Assembly (NCBI GenBank): GCA_013001295.1
Contig: JABDMW010000010.1
Coordinates: 50,186 to 114,185, forward strand
DNA: 64,000 nt
Direction of reading: 5' to 3'
From: Hyphomonadaceae bacterium
Lineage (GTDB): Bacteria; Pseudomonadota; Alphaproteobacteria; Caulobacterales; Maricaulaceae
The translations under genes and the position numbers were made by a program. The notes beneath the pieces are model-generated. The model was given only the letters and a program-made list of their open reading frames with translations. It did not search any database and had not been told where the DNA came from. Shown piece by piece: positions 1 through 10,447 of this stretch (its first letter is position 1; the number at the start of each line of letters is the position of its first letter).

Positions 1-1
1 T

Positions 2-451
2 TTGTCCTTCCGCGAAACATTGCCCCATCATTTCGTTGGAGATGTCGGGCGACTTAAACAAATCATCAATAATCTAATCGGGAACGCCATCAAGTTTACG
101 GACAGGGGTTCCGTTTATATTTATGTGGACGGACGAATGGAAAACCAAACAGATATGATGTTGTGCGTCGCCGTTCAGGACACAGGTGTTGGTCTCAATG
201 AAAACGATCAGAAAAAAATCTTCGGTCGATTTGAGCAGGTAGATAACCGGCTGTCGCGCCAGAACACCGGAACGGGTTTGGGCTTGACGATTTGCAAAGA
301 GTTTATTGAGTTTATGGGAGGATCCTTAAACGTGATTAGTGAAATTGATAAAGGTTCCACGTTTTATTTTAATTTGAAGCTGCCAATCGCAAAACGGTCC
401 CATAAAAGTGTGGATATACAAAACTCGGTTACGAATTCTGCTATCGCTTAA
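2..451 (+). CDS. Sensor histidine kinase, C-terminal ATPase part (5' end outside window)
   Basis: Only the C-terminal 149 codons are inside the window; the reading frame is open to the left edge, so the apparent TTG start is not real. The visible part is a HATPase_c domain: an N box (LKQIINNLIGNAIKFT), a G1 box (DTGVGL), an F-box-like stretch (IFGRFEQ) and a G2 box (GTGLGLTICKEF). This is the ATP-binding module that phosphorylates a partner histidine. FEQ together with GTGLGL is common in hybrid or multi-domain sensor kinases, but here the protein ends about 25 residues after the ATPase domain, so there is no C-terminal receiver. The sensor input and the DHp domain lie upstream and cannot be read. 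Confidence 0.9.
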   Translation: MSFRETLPHHFVGDVGRLKQIINNLIGNAIKFTDRGSVYIYVDGRMENQTDMMLCVAVQDTGVGLNENDQKKIFGRFEQVDNRLSRQNTGTGLGLTICKEFIEFMGGSLNVISEIDKGSTFYFNLKLPIAKRSHKSVDIQNSVTNSAIA

Positions 452-499
452 GTCGTTCGATAATTTTAAAAATTGCGCAGGAAAAACCTAAAGTTATCC

Positions 500-2787
<2,288 letters not shown>

Positions 2788-2814
2788 TTTCTAAGGCCAA
2801 TAACAAATGCGAAA

Positions 2815-2849
2815 GGCGGCGTCCCGACATATTGGGGCGCCGTCTTTTT
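2815..2849 (+). terminator. Intrinsic terminator after katG
   Basis: An 11-bp GC-rich stem (2815-2825 with 2834-2844, two G-T wobbles) encloses an 8-base loop and is followed by five T residues. It sits 28 bases after the katG stop. Confidence 0.85.
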
Positions 2850-2920
2850 ATGTTTCAATGGACATCGCGACGGCTTCCCGATAAGGCGAACGTCAGAATT
2901 ATCAACAGGTCCATTAGGAT

Positions 2921-4147
2921 ATGTCCGACCGGTACGCAGCATTTCGTCATTCCTCATTTTCGCGTTATTTTACGGCGCGTTTTTTAACAGCGTTTGCGAC
3001 TCAAATTTTATCGGTCGCTGTTGGATATGAAATTTACGATGTAACCGGAAACCCGATTTGGCTCGGATGGATCGGATTGGTGCAATTTCTTCCAGCACTT
3101 CTGCTCGTTGTCATTACAGGCTTCGCGTCAGACAAGTTCGGGCGGCGACTGGTCATGGGCTTGGGTATTTTACTTGAGATGCTATGCGTTTTTGGTGTTA
3201 TTGGTTTGGCGTTGACCGGGAATTTCAGACCGATCCCAGTGCTAATTGTCCTAACATTGTTTGGCATAGCGCGCGCGTTCATGTCGCCTGCATCAGCTTC
3301 GCTTGTTGTTAATGTCGTGCCAAAAGATGATTTCGCCAACGCCGTTGGCTGGGTAACCTCATCCTGGCAAATTGCGTCAGTTGTCGGGCCTGCTGTGGGC
3401 GGCGTTCTCCATTTACTTTCCGCCAGCCTCGCCTTTGCCGTTTCCGGCATAGCCTTTGCGTGCGCTGCCTTTCTCATTTTCTCTATCCCCAAACCAAAGC
3501 AAATTCTTTCTAAAGAACCGACAAATCTGAAAACATTAATCGGTGGCTTTCGTTATATTTGGCAGGAGAAAATAGTCTTGGGCGCAATTTCACTTGATCT
3601 TTTTGCCGTCTTATTGGCGGGAGCAGTCGCTCTTATGCCGGTCTATGCCAAAGATATTTTGGAAGTTGGGCAAGTTGGCAACGGGTTATTGCGCGCCGCG
3701 CCCGGAATTGGGGCGATTGCTATGGCTGTCTGGCTGGTGTCATTTCCAATCAAGGATCACGCTGGGAAAATATTGTTTGTCAGCGTCGCATTATTCGGGT
3801 TGGCGACAGCTGTGTTCGGTGTGTCGAAACTGGCGTGGTTCTCGATACTTGTTCTCATGCTTGTGGGTGCTTTTGACATGGTTTCAGTTTATATCCGCGA
3901 GGTGCTGTTACAGCTCTGGACGCCAGACCATGTCCGGGGCCGGGTCAATGCCGTTAATTCCATATTCCTGGGGGCATCGAATGAACTTGGCGAATTCCGC
4001 GCCGGATTTATGGCTGCCGCGTACGGAACAGTATTTACAGTGGTCGCAGGCGGGGTCGCAGCGATTGGTGTTGCGGGACTTTGGACTCAGCTGTTTCCCC
4101 GGTTATACAAGACCAACAGTTTAGACGGTCCAGATCATCTGGATTAG
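2921..4147 (+). CDS. MFS transporter (EntS/MFS_3-like exporter)
   Basis: A 408-residue inner-membrane protein with about twelve hydrophobic segments. The loop 2-3 motif of the major facilitator superfamily is seen as GFASDKFGRRLVMG at about residues 66-79. The overall pattern (short N-terminus ending in FSRYFTARFLTAFATQI, then GYEIYDVTGNPIWLGWIGL) resembles the MFS_3 group that includes the enterobactin exporter EntS and drug exporters. The substrate cannot be told from the sequence. It starts after TTAGGAT and is followed 21 bases later by the DUF1244 gene, so the two may be co-transcribed. Confidence 0.85.
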   Translation: MSDRYAAFRHSSFSRYFTARFLTAFATQILSVAVGYEIYDVTGNPIWLGWIGLVQFLPALLLVVITGFASDKFGRRLVMGLGILLEMLCVFGVIGLALTGNFRPIPVLIVLTLFGIARAFMSPASASLVVNVVPKDDFANAVGWVTSSWQIASVVGPAVGGVLHLLSASLAFAVSGIAFACAAFLIFSIPKPKQILSKEPTNLKTLIGGFRYIWQEKIVLGAISLDLFAVLLAGAVALMPVYAKDILEVGQVGNGLLRAAPGIGAIAMAVWLVSFPIKDHAGKILFVSVALFGLATAVFGVSKLAWFSILVLMLVGAFDMVSVYIREVLLQLWTPDHVRGRVNAVNSIFLGASNELGEFRAGFMAAAYGTVFTVVAGGVAAIGVAGLWTQLFPRLYKTNSLDGPDHLD

Positions 4148-4168
4148 CAAGCACGAAGGAAATTTGCG

Positions 4169-4477
4169 ATGAGCGATAATATTGATCAAGCTACACAAGA
4201 CAAATTGGATGCCGCCGTTATGCGCCGGTTAATAGCTCACCTAGATGACCGTAAAAATGTCCAGAATATTGATTTGATGATCTTAGCGGATTTTTGCCGG
4301 AATTGTCTCGGAAAATGGTATAAAAATGCGGCCGATGATTTGGGCGTCGACATGAGTGATGAAGCCGCGAAAGAACGTATATATGGTATGCCATATACAG
4401 AATGGAAAAAGCAGCATCAATTGCCGGCCTCGCAAGAACAGCTTGATAAACTGGACGAGAAGAAATCCCAAAAATAG
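4169..4477 (+). CDS. DUF1244 family protein
   Basis: A 102-residue soluble protein recognised as DUF1244 from its central block FCRNCLGKWYKNAADDLG followed by YGMPYTEWKKQHQ. The family is small, widespread in Proteobacteria and of unknown biochemical function; the two close cysteines (CRNC) are a family feature. GAAGGA eight bases before the ATG is a good ribosome-binding site. The C-terminal tail is lysine-rich and probably disordered. Confidence 0.85.
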   Translation: MSDNIDQATQDKLDAAVMRRLIAHLDDRKNVQNIDLMILADFCRNCLGKWYKNAADDLGVDMSDEAAKERIYGMPYTEWKKQHQLPASQEQLDKLDEKKSQK

Positions 4478-4662
4478 GGAAAATCAAGGATTAATCGCCT
4501 TAAAACCGGCTGTTTTACCGCTTAATACTGCAAAAATTGGCCGGAAAATGCCATTGGTTGATTAATATTTTAAATTTAGCATTGCGTATTAGCTATAAAT
4601 GCCTACAAAGAGGCGAGTCTTTGGGAAGGGGCTTGGGTGATAATAGGCGCGAAGGATCAACC

Positions 4663-4971
4663 ATGCAAAGTTCCCACAATATCCAGCAGGCGAATGTCGC
4701 CCGTGCAAGTGGCTTATTGAAAGCAATTTCCAATAAAACAAGACTATCGATTGTCTGTCTTTTGGCCGAAAACGAAATGTCTGTGGGCGAGTTATTGGAT
4801 GTTATTCCTCTTTCGCAATCAGCCATGTCGCAACATTTGGCCCTGCTAAGACGGGGAAAAATTGTCAAAACCAGACGTCAGGCGCAATCCATTATTTATT
4901 CGCTTTCCAGTTCCGAAGCAAAAACAATTGTTGCAACGGTCCACAAACTTTTTTGCGACGATGAGAATTAG
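4663..4971 (+). CDS. ArsR-family repressor, probable sulfide/persulfide sensor (SqrR/BigR/YgaV type)
   Basis: A 102-residue winged-helix regulator. The start at 4663 is preceded by GAAGGA; a longer frame back to 4537 has no family resemblance. The helix-turn-helix is SQSAMSQHLALLRRGKIV with the wing RRQAQSIIYSL. It has exactly two cysteines, Cys32 in SIVCLLAE and Cys98 in HKLFCDDEN, 66 residues apart. SqrR (Cys41/Cys107) and its relatives BigR and YgaV have the same spacing and the same sequence contexts; in them the pair forms a tetrasulfide bridge with persulfides and releases DNA. No metal-binding ELCVCDL motif is present, arguing against arsenic or zinc sensing. No sulfide-oxidation gene lies beside it, so the target is unknown. 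Confidence 0.85.
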   Translation: MQSSHNIQQANVARASGLLKAISNKTRLSIVCLLAENEMSVGELLDVIPLSQSAMSQHLALLRRGKIVKTRRQAQSIIYSLSSSEAKTIVATVHKLFCDDEN

Positions 4972-5046
4972 ATACAATTTTACGGATTGTCACACGGAGT
5001 TCTTCCGACGATAATCCTCTGCATCAAGTCAGAATTGAGATTGTTA

Positions 5047-5448
5047 ATGGCGGAGCTAAAACTCAACACGATAGTTGAAGACGTATTGCGTCTTCTCCTA
5101 TATGTTGTCGCCGCTGATAAAAAAATATATCAAAATGAAATCGACGGGTTTTTAAAAGCGACAACGGACTTGTGTTTGGCAGACACGGACGGGAATGCAC
5201 TCCCCCGATCCTGGTTGTTTGATTGGTTCTTGCAAAATTATCAGGCGGTAAAAACAGATACCGAAAATTCGGATTTCAGTACGAATCTTGTCCATCATTT
5301 TATCAGATTGCGGACATGGCCAGACAAAAAGCGGCTGCTGAGCATATTGTGCAATATAGCAGTCGCAGATGGAGACTATCATCTGAATGAAAAGGTCCTT
5401 GTGGCATTAGCGGCTGCATACTGGGAAGAAAAAGCACCCGAATTGTGA
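5047..5448 (+). CDS. TerB-like protein
   Basis: About 133 residues, all-helical, resembling the TerB/DjlA-N fold. Two similar segments carry the acidic pattern of the family: VVAADKKIYQNEIDGF near the N-terminus and IAVADGDYHLNEKVLV near the C-terminus, where Asp and Glu residues bind metal in TerB. The family is associated with tellurite and stress responses, but the role here is unknown. The ATG at 5047 is chosen because it starts just before the first helix; a TTG at 4987 would add 20 residues with no family resemblance. The ribosome-binding site is weak either way. Confidence 0.7.
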   Translation: MAELKLNTIVEDVLRLLLYVVAADKKIYQNEIDGFLKATTDLCLADTDGNALPRSWLFDWFLQNYQAVKTDTENSDFSTNLVHHFIRLRTWPDKKRLLSILCNIAVADGDYHLNEKVLVALAAAYWEEKAPEL

Positions 5449-5471
5449 TATCACGATTAGCTTTTTAGGTT

Positions 5472-5490
5472 GAATGACGGCGCGTCATTC
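5472..5490. promoter_or_regulatory. Perfect palindromic operator before the beta-oxidation operon
   Basis: GAATGACG-GCG-CGTCATTC: two perfect 8-bp arms around 3 bases, 84 bases before the thiolase ATG. It lies between a possible -35 (TTGAAT, 5470-5475) and -10 (TATATG, 5491-5496), although a 15-base spacer is short. The size and symmetry suit a TetR-type repressor of fatty-acid or sterol catabolism, but no such regulator is in the window. Confidence 0.6.
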
Positions 5491-5573
5491 TATATGCATC
5501 AAGTTTCATATTGCCCGCCATTGGTTAGCGTGTGCAACCCGTTTGCCAATCCCAAAGATCCAAGGAGATCATT

Positions 5574-6749
5574 ATGAGAGAAGCCGTCATCGTATCAACC
5601 GCAAGAACTCCGATTGGACGTGCCTACCGCGGTGCTTTTAATGCCACACCATCTCCCACATTAGCCGGACACGCTATTGATGAAGCTGTCAAGCGGGCTG
5701 GAATTGATGGGGCAGAGGTTGAAGACGTCACGATTGGCGCAGCTATGCAACAAGGCGTTCAGATCACGGTGGCTCGAAACGCGGTTTTGGCTTCAAATTT
5801 GCCGGTTACTGTTTCAGCCCAAAGTATCGATCGTCAGTGTTCGTCCGGCATGATGGCGATCGGAATGGCTGCAAAACAAATCATTGTGGACAATCAACAA
5901 ATTGCCATCGGCGGGGGCGTCGAAAGCATATCAATGGTCCAGACCGGTGAAATGTTCCGTGGCACAGATCCAAACGTGATCGCCAAACATCCAAATGCTT
6001 ATATTCAAATGATTGATACGGCTGAAATTGTTGCCAAGAAATACGGCGTATCACGCGAATCCATGGACGAATATGCGCTGCAAAGCCAGCAACGCACCCA
6101 TGCCGCTCAAGAAGCCGGTAAATTTGATGATGAGATCGTGCCATTGGCGTCGACCATGATGGTCAAAAACAAAGAGACGGGTGAGATTTCCAAGCAGGAT
6201 GTCACATTGGAAAAAGACGAAGGCAATCGTCCGGGTACGACACTTGAAGGTCTTTCCGGTCTTGGAGCTGTCCGAGGCGAAGGCTTCACTATTACAGCAG
6301 GGAATGCCAGCCAGTTATCCGACGGTGCATCTGCCAGCGTTCTGATGGAAGCCAAAGAAGCCGAAAAACGCGGCCTTGAACCGCTCGGGATTTATCGCGG
6401 TATGGCCGTGGCGGGGCTAGAGCCGGAAGAAATGGGCATTGGCCCGGTGTTCGCTGTGCCAAAGCTCTTGAAAGCCAATGGCTTAAAAATGGATGATATC
6501 GATCTGTGGGAGCTCAATGAAGCCTTTGCAGTACAAGTGATCTATTGCCGTGACCAACTCGGAATTCCAAATGAGATCATGAATGTGAATGGCGGCGCGA
6601 TTTCTGTCGGGCATCCCTACGGCATGAGCGGGGCGCGTATGGTCGCGCACGCCTTGATTGAAGGAAAACGTCGGGGCGCAAAATATGTTGTAAGCACAAT
6701 GTGTGTTGGCGGTGGTATGGGTGCCGCCGGTCTTTTTGAGGTAGCGTAA
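5574..6749 (+). CDS. Acetyl-CoA acyltransferase (thiolase)
   Basis: A 391-residue thiolase that would cleave a 3-ketoacyl-CoA with CoA. The start at 5574 has a strong AAGGAG seven bases before it. Catalytic residues are visible: nucleophile Cys89 in [10 protein letters not shown], His347 in [16 protein letters not shown] and the acid/base Cys377 in [10 protein letters not shown]; the NEAFA motif is also present. It opens an operon of seven genes. The stop codon overlaps the next ATG by one base (TAATG). Degradative rather than biosynthetic use is inferred from the neighbours, which supply all other beta-oxidation steps. Confidence 0.92.
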   Translation: MREAVIVSTARTPIGRAYRGAFNATPSPTLAGHAIDEAVKRAGIDGAEVEDVTIGAAMQQGVQITVARNAVLASNLPVTVSAQSIDRQCSSGMMAIGMAAKQIIVDNQQIAIGGGVESISMVQTGEMFRGTDPNVIAKHPNAYIQMIDTAEIVAKKYGVSRESMDEYALQSQQRTHAAQEAGKFDDEIVPLASTMMVKNKETGEISKQDVTLEKDEGNRPGTTLEGLSGLGAVRGEGFTITAGNASQLSDGASASVLMEAKEAEKRGLEPLGIYRGMAVAGLEPEEMGIGPVFAVPKLLKANGLKMDDIDLWELNEAFAVQVIYCRDQLGIPNEIMNVNGGAISVGHPYGMSGARMVAHALIEGKRRGAKYVVSTMCVGGGMGAAGLFEVA

Positions 6750-7672
6750 TGAGTAAAGTCGATTTTGAGAACCGCGTCGCGATTATTACAGGCGCGGGTG
6801 CAGGTCTGGGTAAAAGCCACGCACTGGCACTGGCTGCACGCGGTGTTAAGGTAGTCGTAAATGATTTGGGCGGTTCTGTGTCCGGTGAGGGCGGTTCAAA
6901 GTCCGTGGCTGAGCAGGTTGTTGACGAAATTGAAGCGGCTGGTGGTGAAGCCATGGCCAATGGTGCCGATGTCACCAAATTGGATCAAGTTGAGACCATG
7001 GTCGCGGCAGCAATTGATCGGTGGGGGCATGTCGATATCCTGATCAATAATGCAGGCATTCTCCGCGATAAGAGCTTCTCGAAAATGGAGATGAAAGATT
7101 TCGAGCTTGTTTTGGACGTTCATCTGGTTGGGTCAGCAAATTGTACAAAAGCGGTTTGGAATCACATGAAAGAGCGGGGTTATGGCCGGATCGTGATGAC
7201 GACATCTTCTTCCGGTAATTACGGTAATTTTGGTCAAACCAATTATGGGGCTGCTAAAACCGGTGTTATCGGCTTAATGAACACGCTATGCCTGGAAGGC
7301 GCGAAGTACGACATACGGGTTAATGCACTGTCTCCGACCGCTGCCACACGTATGACAGAAGGACTGATGCCGGAAGAAGCTTTGGCGTTGTTAACGGTCG
7401 AAAGCGTTACGGCGGGGCTGGTCTATTTGGTATGCGATGATGCGCCCAACCGGTTAATCCTGTGCGCAGGCGCAGGCGGTTTTGCAGCAACAAAAGTTTA
7501 CGAGACCAAAGGTATTCATCTCAATCCGGATCAACAATCGCCCGAAAATGTGGCAAAACTGATCGACAAGATCACCGATCCAGAAGGCCAGGAAGAATAT
7601 ACAAATGGCGGCCAACAAACGATGAAATTTGTGACGCAAGCTTCGGCAGGAGTAAATACATGGGACATCTAG
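6749..7672 (+). CDS. Short-chain dehydrogenase (MFE-2/17beta-HSD4-like 3-hydroxyacyl-CoA dehydrogenase)
   Basis: A 307-residue classical SDR. The NAD-binding motif TGAGAGLG is at residues 14-21, NNAG at 100-103, and the catalytic Ser (SSS at 153-155), Tyr166 and Lys170 (YxxxK) follow. It is longer than a standard 250-residue SDR, and the motif NDLGGSVSGEG with the long C-terminal part resembles the dehydrogenase domain of peroxisomal multifunctional enzyme type 2, which oxidises (3R)-hydroxyacyl-CoA including bile-acid intermediates. This agrees with the MaoC-type (R-specific) hydratase in the same operon. It overlaps the previous gene by 1 base and the next by 13 bases. Confidence 0.88.
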   Translation: MSKVDFENRVAIITGAGAGLGKSHALALAARGVKVVVNDLGGSVSGEGGSKSVAEQVVDEIEAAGGEAMANGADVTKLDQVETMVAAAIDRWGHVDILINNAGILRDKSFSKMEMKDFELVLDVHLVGSANCTKAVWNHMKERGYGRIVMTTSSSGNYGNFGQTNYGAAKTGVIGLMNTLCLEGAKYDIRVNALSPTAATRMTEGLMPEEALALLTVESVTAGLVYLVCDDAPNRLILCAGAGGFAATKVYETKGIHLNPDQQSPENVAKLIDKITDPEGQEEYTNGGQQTMKFVTQASAGVNTWDI

Positions 7673-8832
7673 ACGATTTTCGCGCAGAAACTCGGGCATG
7701 GCTTGAGGAAAACTGTCCAGAGTCTATGCGCACGCCTTTTTCTAATGATGGGGATGCTTGTTGGGGCGGGCGGAATTGGACATTTGCCAGTGACGATCAG
7801 AAAATCTGGCTCGAACGGTGTGTCGCCAAAGGCTATACCGCACCGACTTGGGACGAAAAATACGGAGGCGCCGGACTAGACCGAGCTCAGGAGCGTATTC
7901 TCCGGCAAGAAATGAAGCGGATTAACGCGAGATTACCATTGTCCAGCTTTGGCATCTGGATGCTCGGGCCGGCCTTATTGAAATTCGGGTCCGAAGAACA
8001 AAAACTAAAATATTTACCGCCAATTACACGCGGAGAAATTCGCTGGTGCCAAGGCTATTCAGAACCGGCTGCCGGATCTGACCTCGCATCACTCGCAACA
8101 AAAGCTGAAGACAAAGGTGATCATTTCCTGGTCAATGGCCAGAAAGTCTGGACATCCTACGCAGATAAGGCCGACTGGATTTTCTGTCTCGTGCGCACCG
8201 ATAATTCCGGCACCAAACACCAGGGCATTAGTTTTGTGTTGTTTGATATGGAAAGTGAAGGCGTTGAAGCGCGCCCAATTAAACTGATCTCCGGTCGGTC
8301 CCCGTTCTGTGAGACGTTCTTTGAAAATGTCAAAGTCCCGAAAGAAAACCTGGTTGGAGAATTGGGGCAGGGATGGACGATTGCTAAATATCTCCTCACC
8401 CATGAACGCGAAATGATCGGCGAAATGGAAGCGCCACGCCCGCTTTCTGAAGTGGCTGCGCAAACCATGGGGTTGGTTGATGGCAAATTACCAGACTCAT
8501 TGCTCAGAGGTAAAATTGCGGAGGCCGAGATCGATGATTGGGCCTTCAAAATGACCATGGGCCGCCTGCTTTCAGAAGCCAAAGCCGGAATGAGCCTGGG
8601 CGCGAAATCTTCGATGTTGAAATATTACGGAACTGAGCTGAATAAGCGCCGGTTGGAACTGATGATGGATGCAGCAGGTCAAGACGGACTTGAATGGGAA
8701 AGCGACCGCAGCAATGACGGTCAATTGGCGCGGTCATGGCTGCGAACCAAAGGCAACTCAATTGAAGGTGGCACGTCCGAAGTTCAATTAAATATTATTT
8801 CCAAACATATTCTACAATTGCCGGGGGCTTAA
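7660..8832 (+). CDS. Acyl-CoA dehydrogenase, catalytic (alpha-type) subunit, pair 1
   Basis: A 390-residue flavoprotein that introduces a 2,3 double bond into acyl-CoA. AGGAG precedes the ATG at 7660, inside the end of the SDR gene. Family blocks are WCQGYSEPAAGSDLASL (substrate/FAD loop), NGQKVWTSYADKADW, and the C-terminal IEGGTSEVQLNIISKHIL. The usual YEG catalytic Glu position is Gly here; a Glu at residue 249 (THERE) sits where long-chain and isovaleryl-CoA dehydrogenases carry their base. This pattern is typical of the alpha subunits of alpha2beta2 dehydrogenases in steroid catabolism. The next gene, one base away, is the likely partner. Confidence 0.88.
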   Translation: MGHLDDFRAETRAWLEENCPESMRTPFSNDGDACWGGRNWTFASDDQKIWLERCVAKGYTAPTWDEKYGGAGLDRAQERILRQEMKRINARLPLSSFGIWMLGPALLKFGSEEQKLKYLPPITRGEIRWCQGYSEPAAGSDLASLATKAEDKGDHFLVNGQKVWTSYADKADWIFCLVRTDNSGTKHQGISFVLFDMESEGVEARPIKLISGRSPFCETFFENVKVPKENLVGELGQGWTIAKYLLTHEREMIGEMEAPRPLSEVAAQTMGLVDGKLPDSLLRGKIAEAEIDDWAFKMTMGRLLSEAKAGMSLGAKSSMLKYYGTELNKRRLELMMDAAGQDGLEWESDRSNDGQLARSWLRTKGNSIEGGTSEVQLNIISKHILQLPGA

Positions 8833-8833
8833 A

Positions 8834-9973
8834 ATGGGTTTGGTTCTTAATGAAGATGAAGTCATGTTGCGCGAAAGCGCCGAAGGCTTTTTTGCCGATA
8901 AAGCACCGGTAACCGAATTGCGTAAATTGCGTGATGGAAATGACGAAACCGGGTTTTCGCGTGAGCTCTGGAAAGAAATGGCGGATATGGGTTTTGCCGG
9001 TATTCTTGTGCCGGAAGAACACGGCGGCGTCGATATGGGCTATATGGCGGCCGGACTTGTTGCGGAGCAAATGGGTCGTAATTTAACCGCCTCTCCATTC
9101 CTGTCGACAGCCATATTGGCGGCGACGGCTTTACGCAATTCCGGCACGCCGGAGCAGCAGGCTGCGTGGCTTCCGAAAATCGCCGCCGGTGATGTCATTA
9201 TGGCGTTGGCACTTGACGAGGGCGGGAAACACAATCCACGAGGCACAACCGTAACCGCCAAGCCATCCGGCAACGGATTTAAAATTTCAGGCCATAAAGC
9301 CATGGTTGTTGATGGCCATGTGGCAGACGCTTTGATCGTTGCAGCCCGTACATCCGGAGAGCCAGGTGATGCGGACGGGATTAGCCTGTTTATCGTCGAT
9401 CCAAAATCCAAAGGTGTCGACGTGGAACGCACGATTATGGTCGATAGCCGTAATGCAGCCCGCGTCGATTTTGACGAAGTGGAGGTTGCCGGTGATGCCT
9501 TGTTAGGATCGCTTGATGAAGGCATGGATGCACTCGGTACTGTTTTAAACGCGGGCCGCGCCGCAGTCGCGGCGGAATTGCTGGGTACGAGCGATCAAGC
9601 CTTTCAAATCACGGTCGATTATCTCAAAGAACGCAAACAATTCGGCAAGATAATTGGCGAATTTCAAGCGCTTCAGCACAGAGCGTCGCACCTGTATTCA
9701 GAAATGGAATTGTGCCGGTCAGCGGTTTTGGCGGCACTAACGGCAATGGACGCGAACGACAAAAACACCAGTCTTTATTGCGCAATGGCCAAAGCCAAAC
9801 TGGGGTCGGTTGCCAAACTTGCCGGTGTGGAAGGTGTACAGATGCACGGCGGCGTTGGCATGACGGATGAATACGACATCGGATTATATTTGAAACGTAT
9901 TCGCGTGGCGCAAGAACTATTTGGAGATGCGCACTACCATATGGATCAAATTGCGAGCGCAATGAACTACTAA
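8834..9973 (+). CDS. Acyl-CoA dehydrogenase, non-catalytic (beta-type) subunit, pair 1
   Basis: A 379-residue acyl-CoA dehydrogenase homologue. FAD-binding features remain (QMHGGVGMTDEYDIGLYLKR near the C-terminus, KERKQFGKIIGEFQALQH before it). Both known catalytic-base positions are empty: the position matching Glu249 of the upstream gene is Gly241 (NAGRAAVA), and the C-terminal block ends FGDAHYHMDQI without a Glu. It starts one base after the preceding stop. Together these suggest an obligate beta partner rather than an independent enzyme. The sequence EEHGGVDMGYM is a normal N-terminal-domain feature of the family. Confidence 0.87.
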   Translation: MGLVLNEDEVMLRESAEGFFADKAPVTELRKLRDGNDETGFSRELWKEMADMGFAGILVPEEHGGVDMGYMAAGLVAEQMGRNLTASPFLSTAILAATALRNSGTPEQQAAWLPKIAAGDVIMALALDEGGKHNPRGTTVTAKPSGNGFKISGHKAMVVDGHVADALIVAARTSGEPGDADGISLFIVDPKSKGVDVERTIMVDSRNAARVDFDEVEVAGDALLGSLDEGMDALGTVLNAGRAAVAAELLGTSDQAFQITVDYLKERKQFGKIIGEFQALQHRASHLYSEMELCRSAVLAALTAMDANDKNTSLYCAMAKAKLGSVAKLAGVEGVQMHGGVGMTDEYDIGLYLKRIRVAQELFGDAHYHMDQIASAMNY

Positions 9974-9991
9974 ATAAAAAAGGAGAGCGAT

Positions 9992-10447
9992 ATGAATATG
10001 GTGAAACCGGCAGATTTGCCAAATATGGTCGGAACTGAAGTTGGGCTAAGCGACTGGGTTGCTCTCGAACAAGAGCGGATCAATACGTTCGCGGATGTTA
10101 CCGAAGATCACCAGTTTATTCATATCAATGAAGAGGCTGCAAAAATGACACCATTTGGCGGAACGATTGCCCATGGCTTTCTCACGCTGTCCATGTTGTC
10201 GAAATTCTCTGAGCAAGCCGGTATCGTATTGGAAGGTGTGAAAATGGGCGTAAACTACGGGTTTGATAAGGTCCGGTTTATCAATCCCGTGCCTTCCGGT
10301 TCAAAAGTCCGGGGGCGCTTTGTGTTGAAAGACGCGGTCGAGAAAAACCCCGGACAGTTCTTGCTGACTTATGGCGTTACAGTCGAGATCGATGGCGTGG
10401 ATAAGCCGGCACTTGTCGCGGACTGGATGGGGATGCAAGTCGTTTAA
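9992..10447 (+). CDS. MaoC-like (R)-enoyl-CoA hydratase
   Basis: A 151-residue single-hotdog hydratase. The hydratase-2 motif is visible as ADVTEDHQFIHINEEAAKMTPFGG (catalytic Asp39 and His44), followed by IAHGFLTLSML. It would add water to the enoyl-CoA made by the dehydrogenases to give the (3R)-hydroxyacyl-CoA used by the SDR. AGGAGAG precedes the ATG. Length and motif fit Rv0130/NodN-like single-domain enzymes, which act as homodimers, rather than the two-subunit ChsH type. The stop overlaps the next ATG by one base. Confidence 0.88.
   Translation: MNMVKPADLPNMVGTEVGLSDWVALEQERINTFADVTEDHQFIHINEEAAKMTPFGGTIAHGFLTLSMLSKFSEQAGIVLEGVKMGVNYGFDKVRFINPVPSGSKVRGRFVLKDAVEKNPGQFLLTYGVTVEIDGVDKPALVADWMGMQVV

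Noticed and set aside
4129..4142. CCAGATCATCTGG palindrome as a terminator for the MFS gene
   Set aside because: It lies inside the last codons, has no T-run and a short stem; the next gene follows at once.
7462..7659. Upstream extension of the first acyl-CoA dehydrogenase
   Set aside because: This lies entirely within the SDR gene in another frame; AGGAG before ATG 7660 marks the real start.
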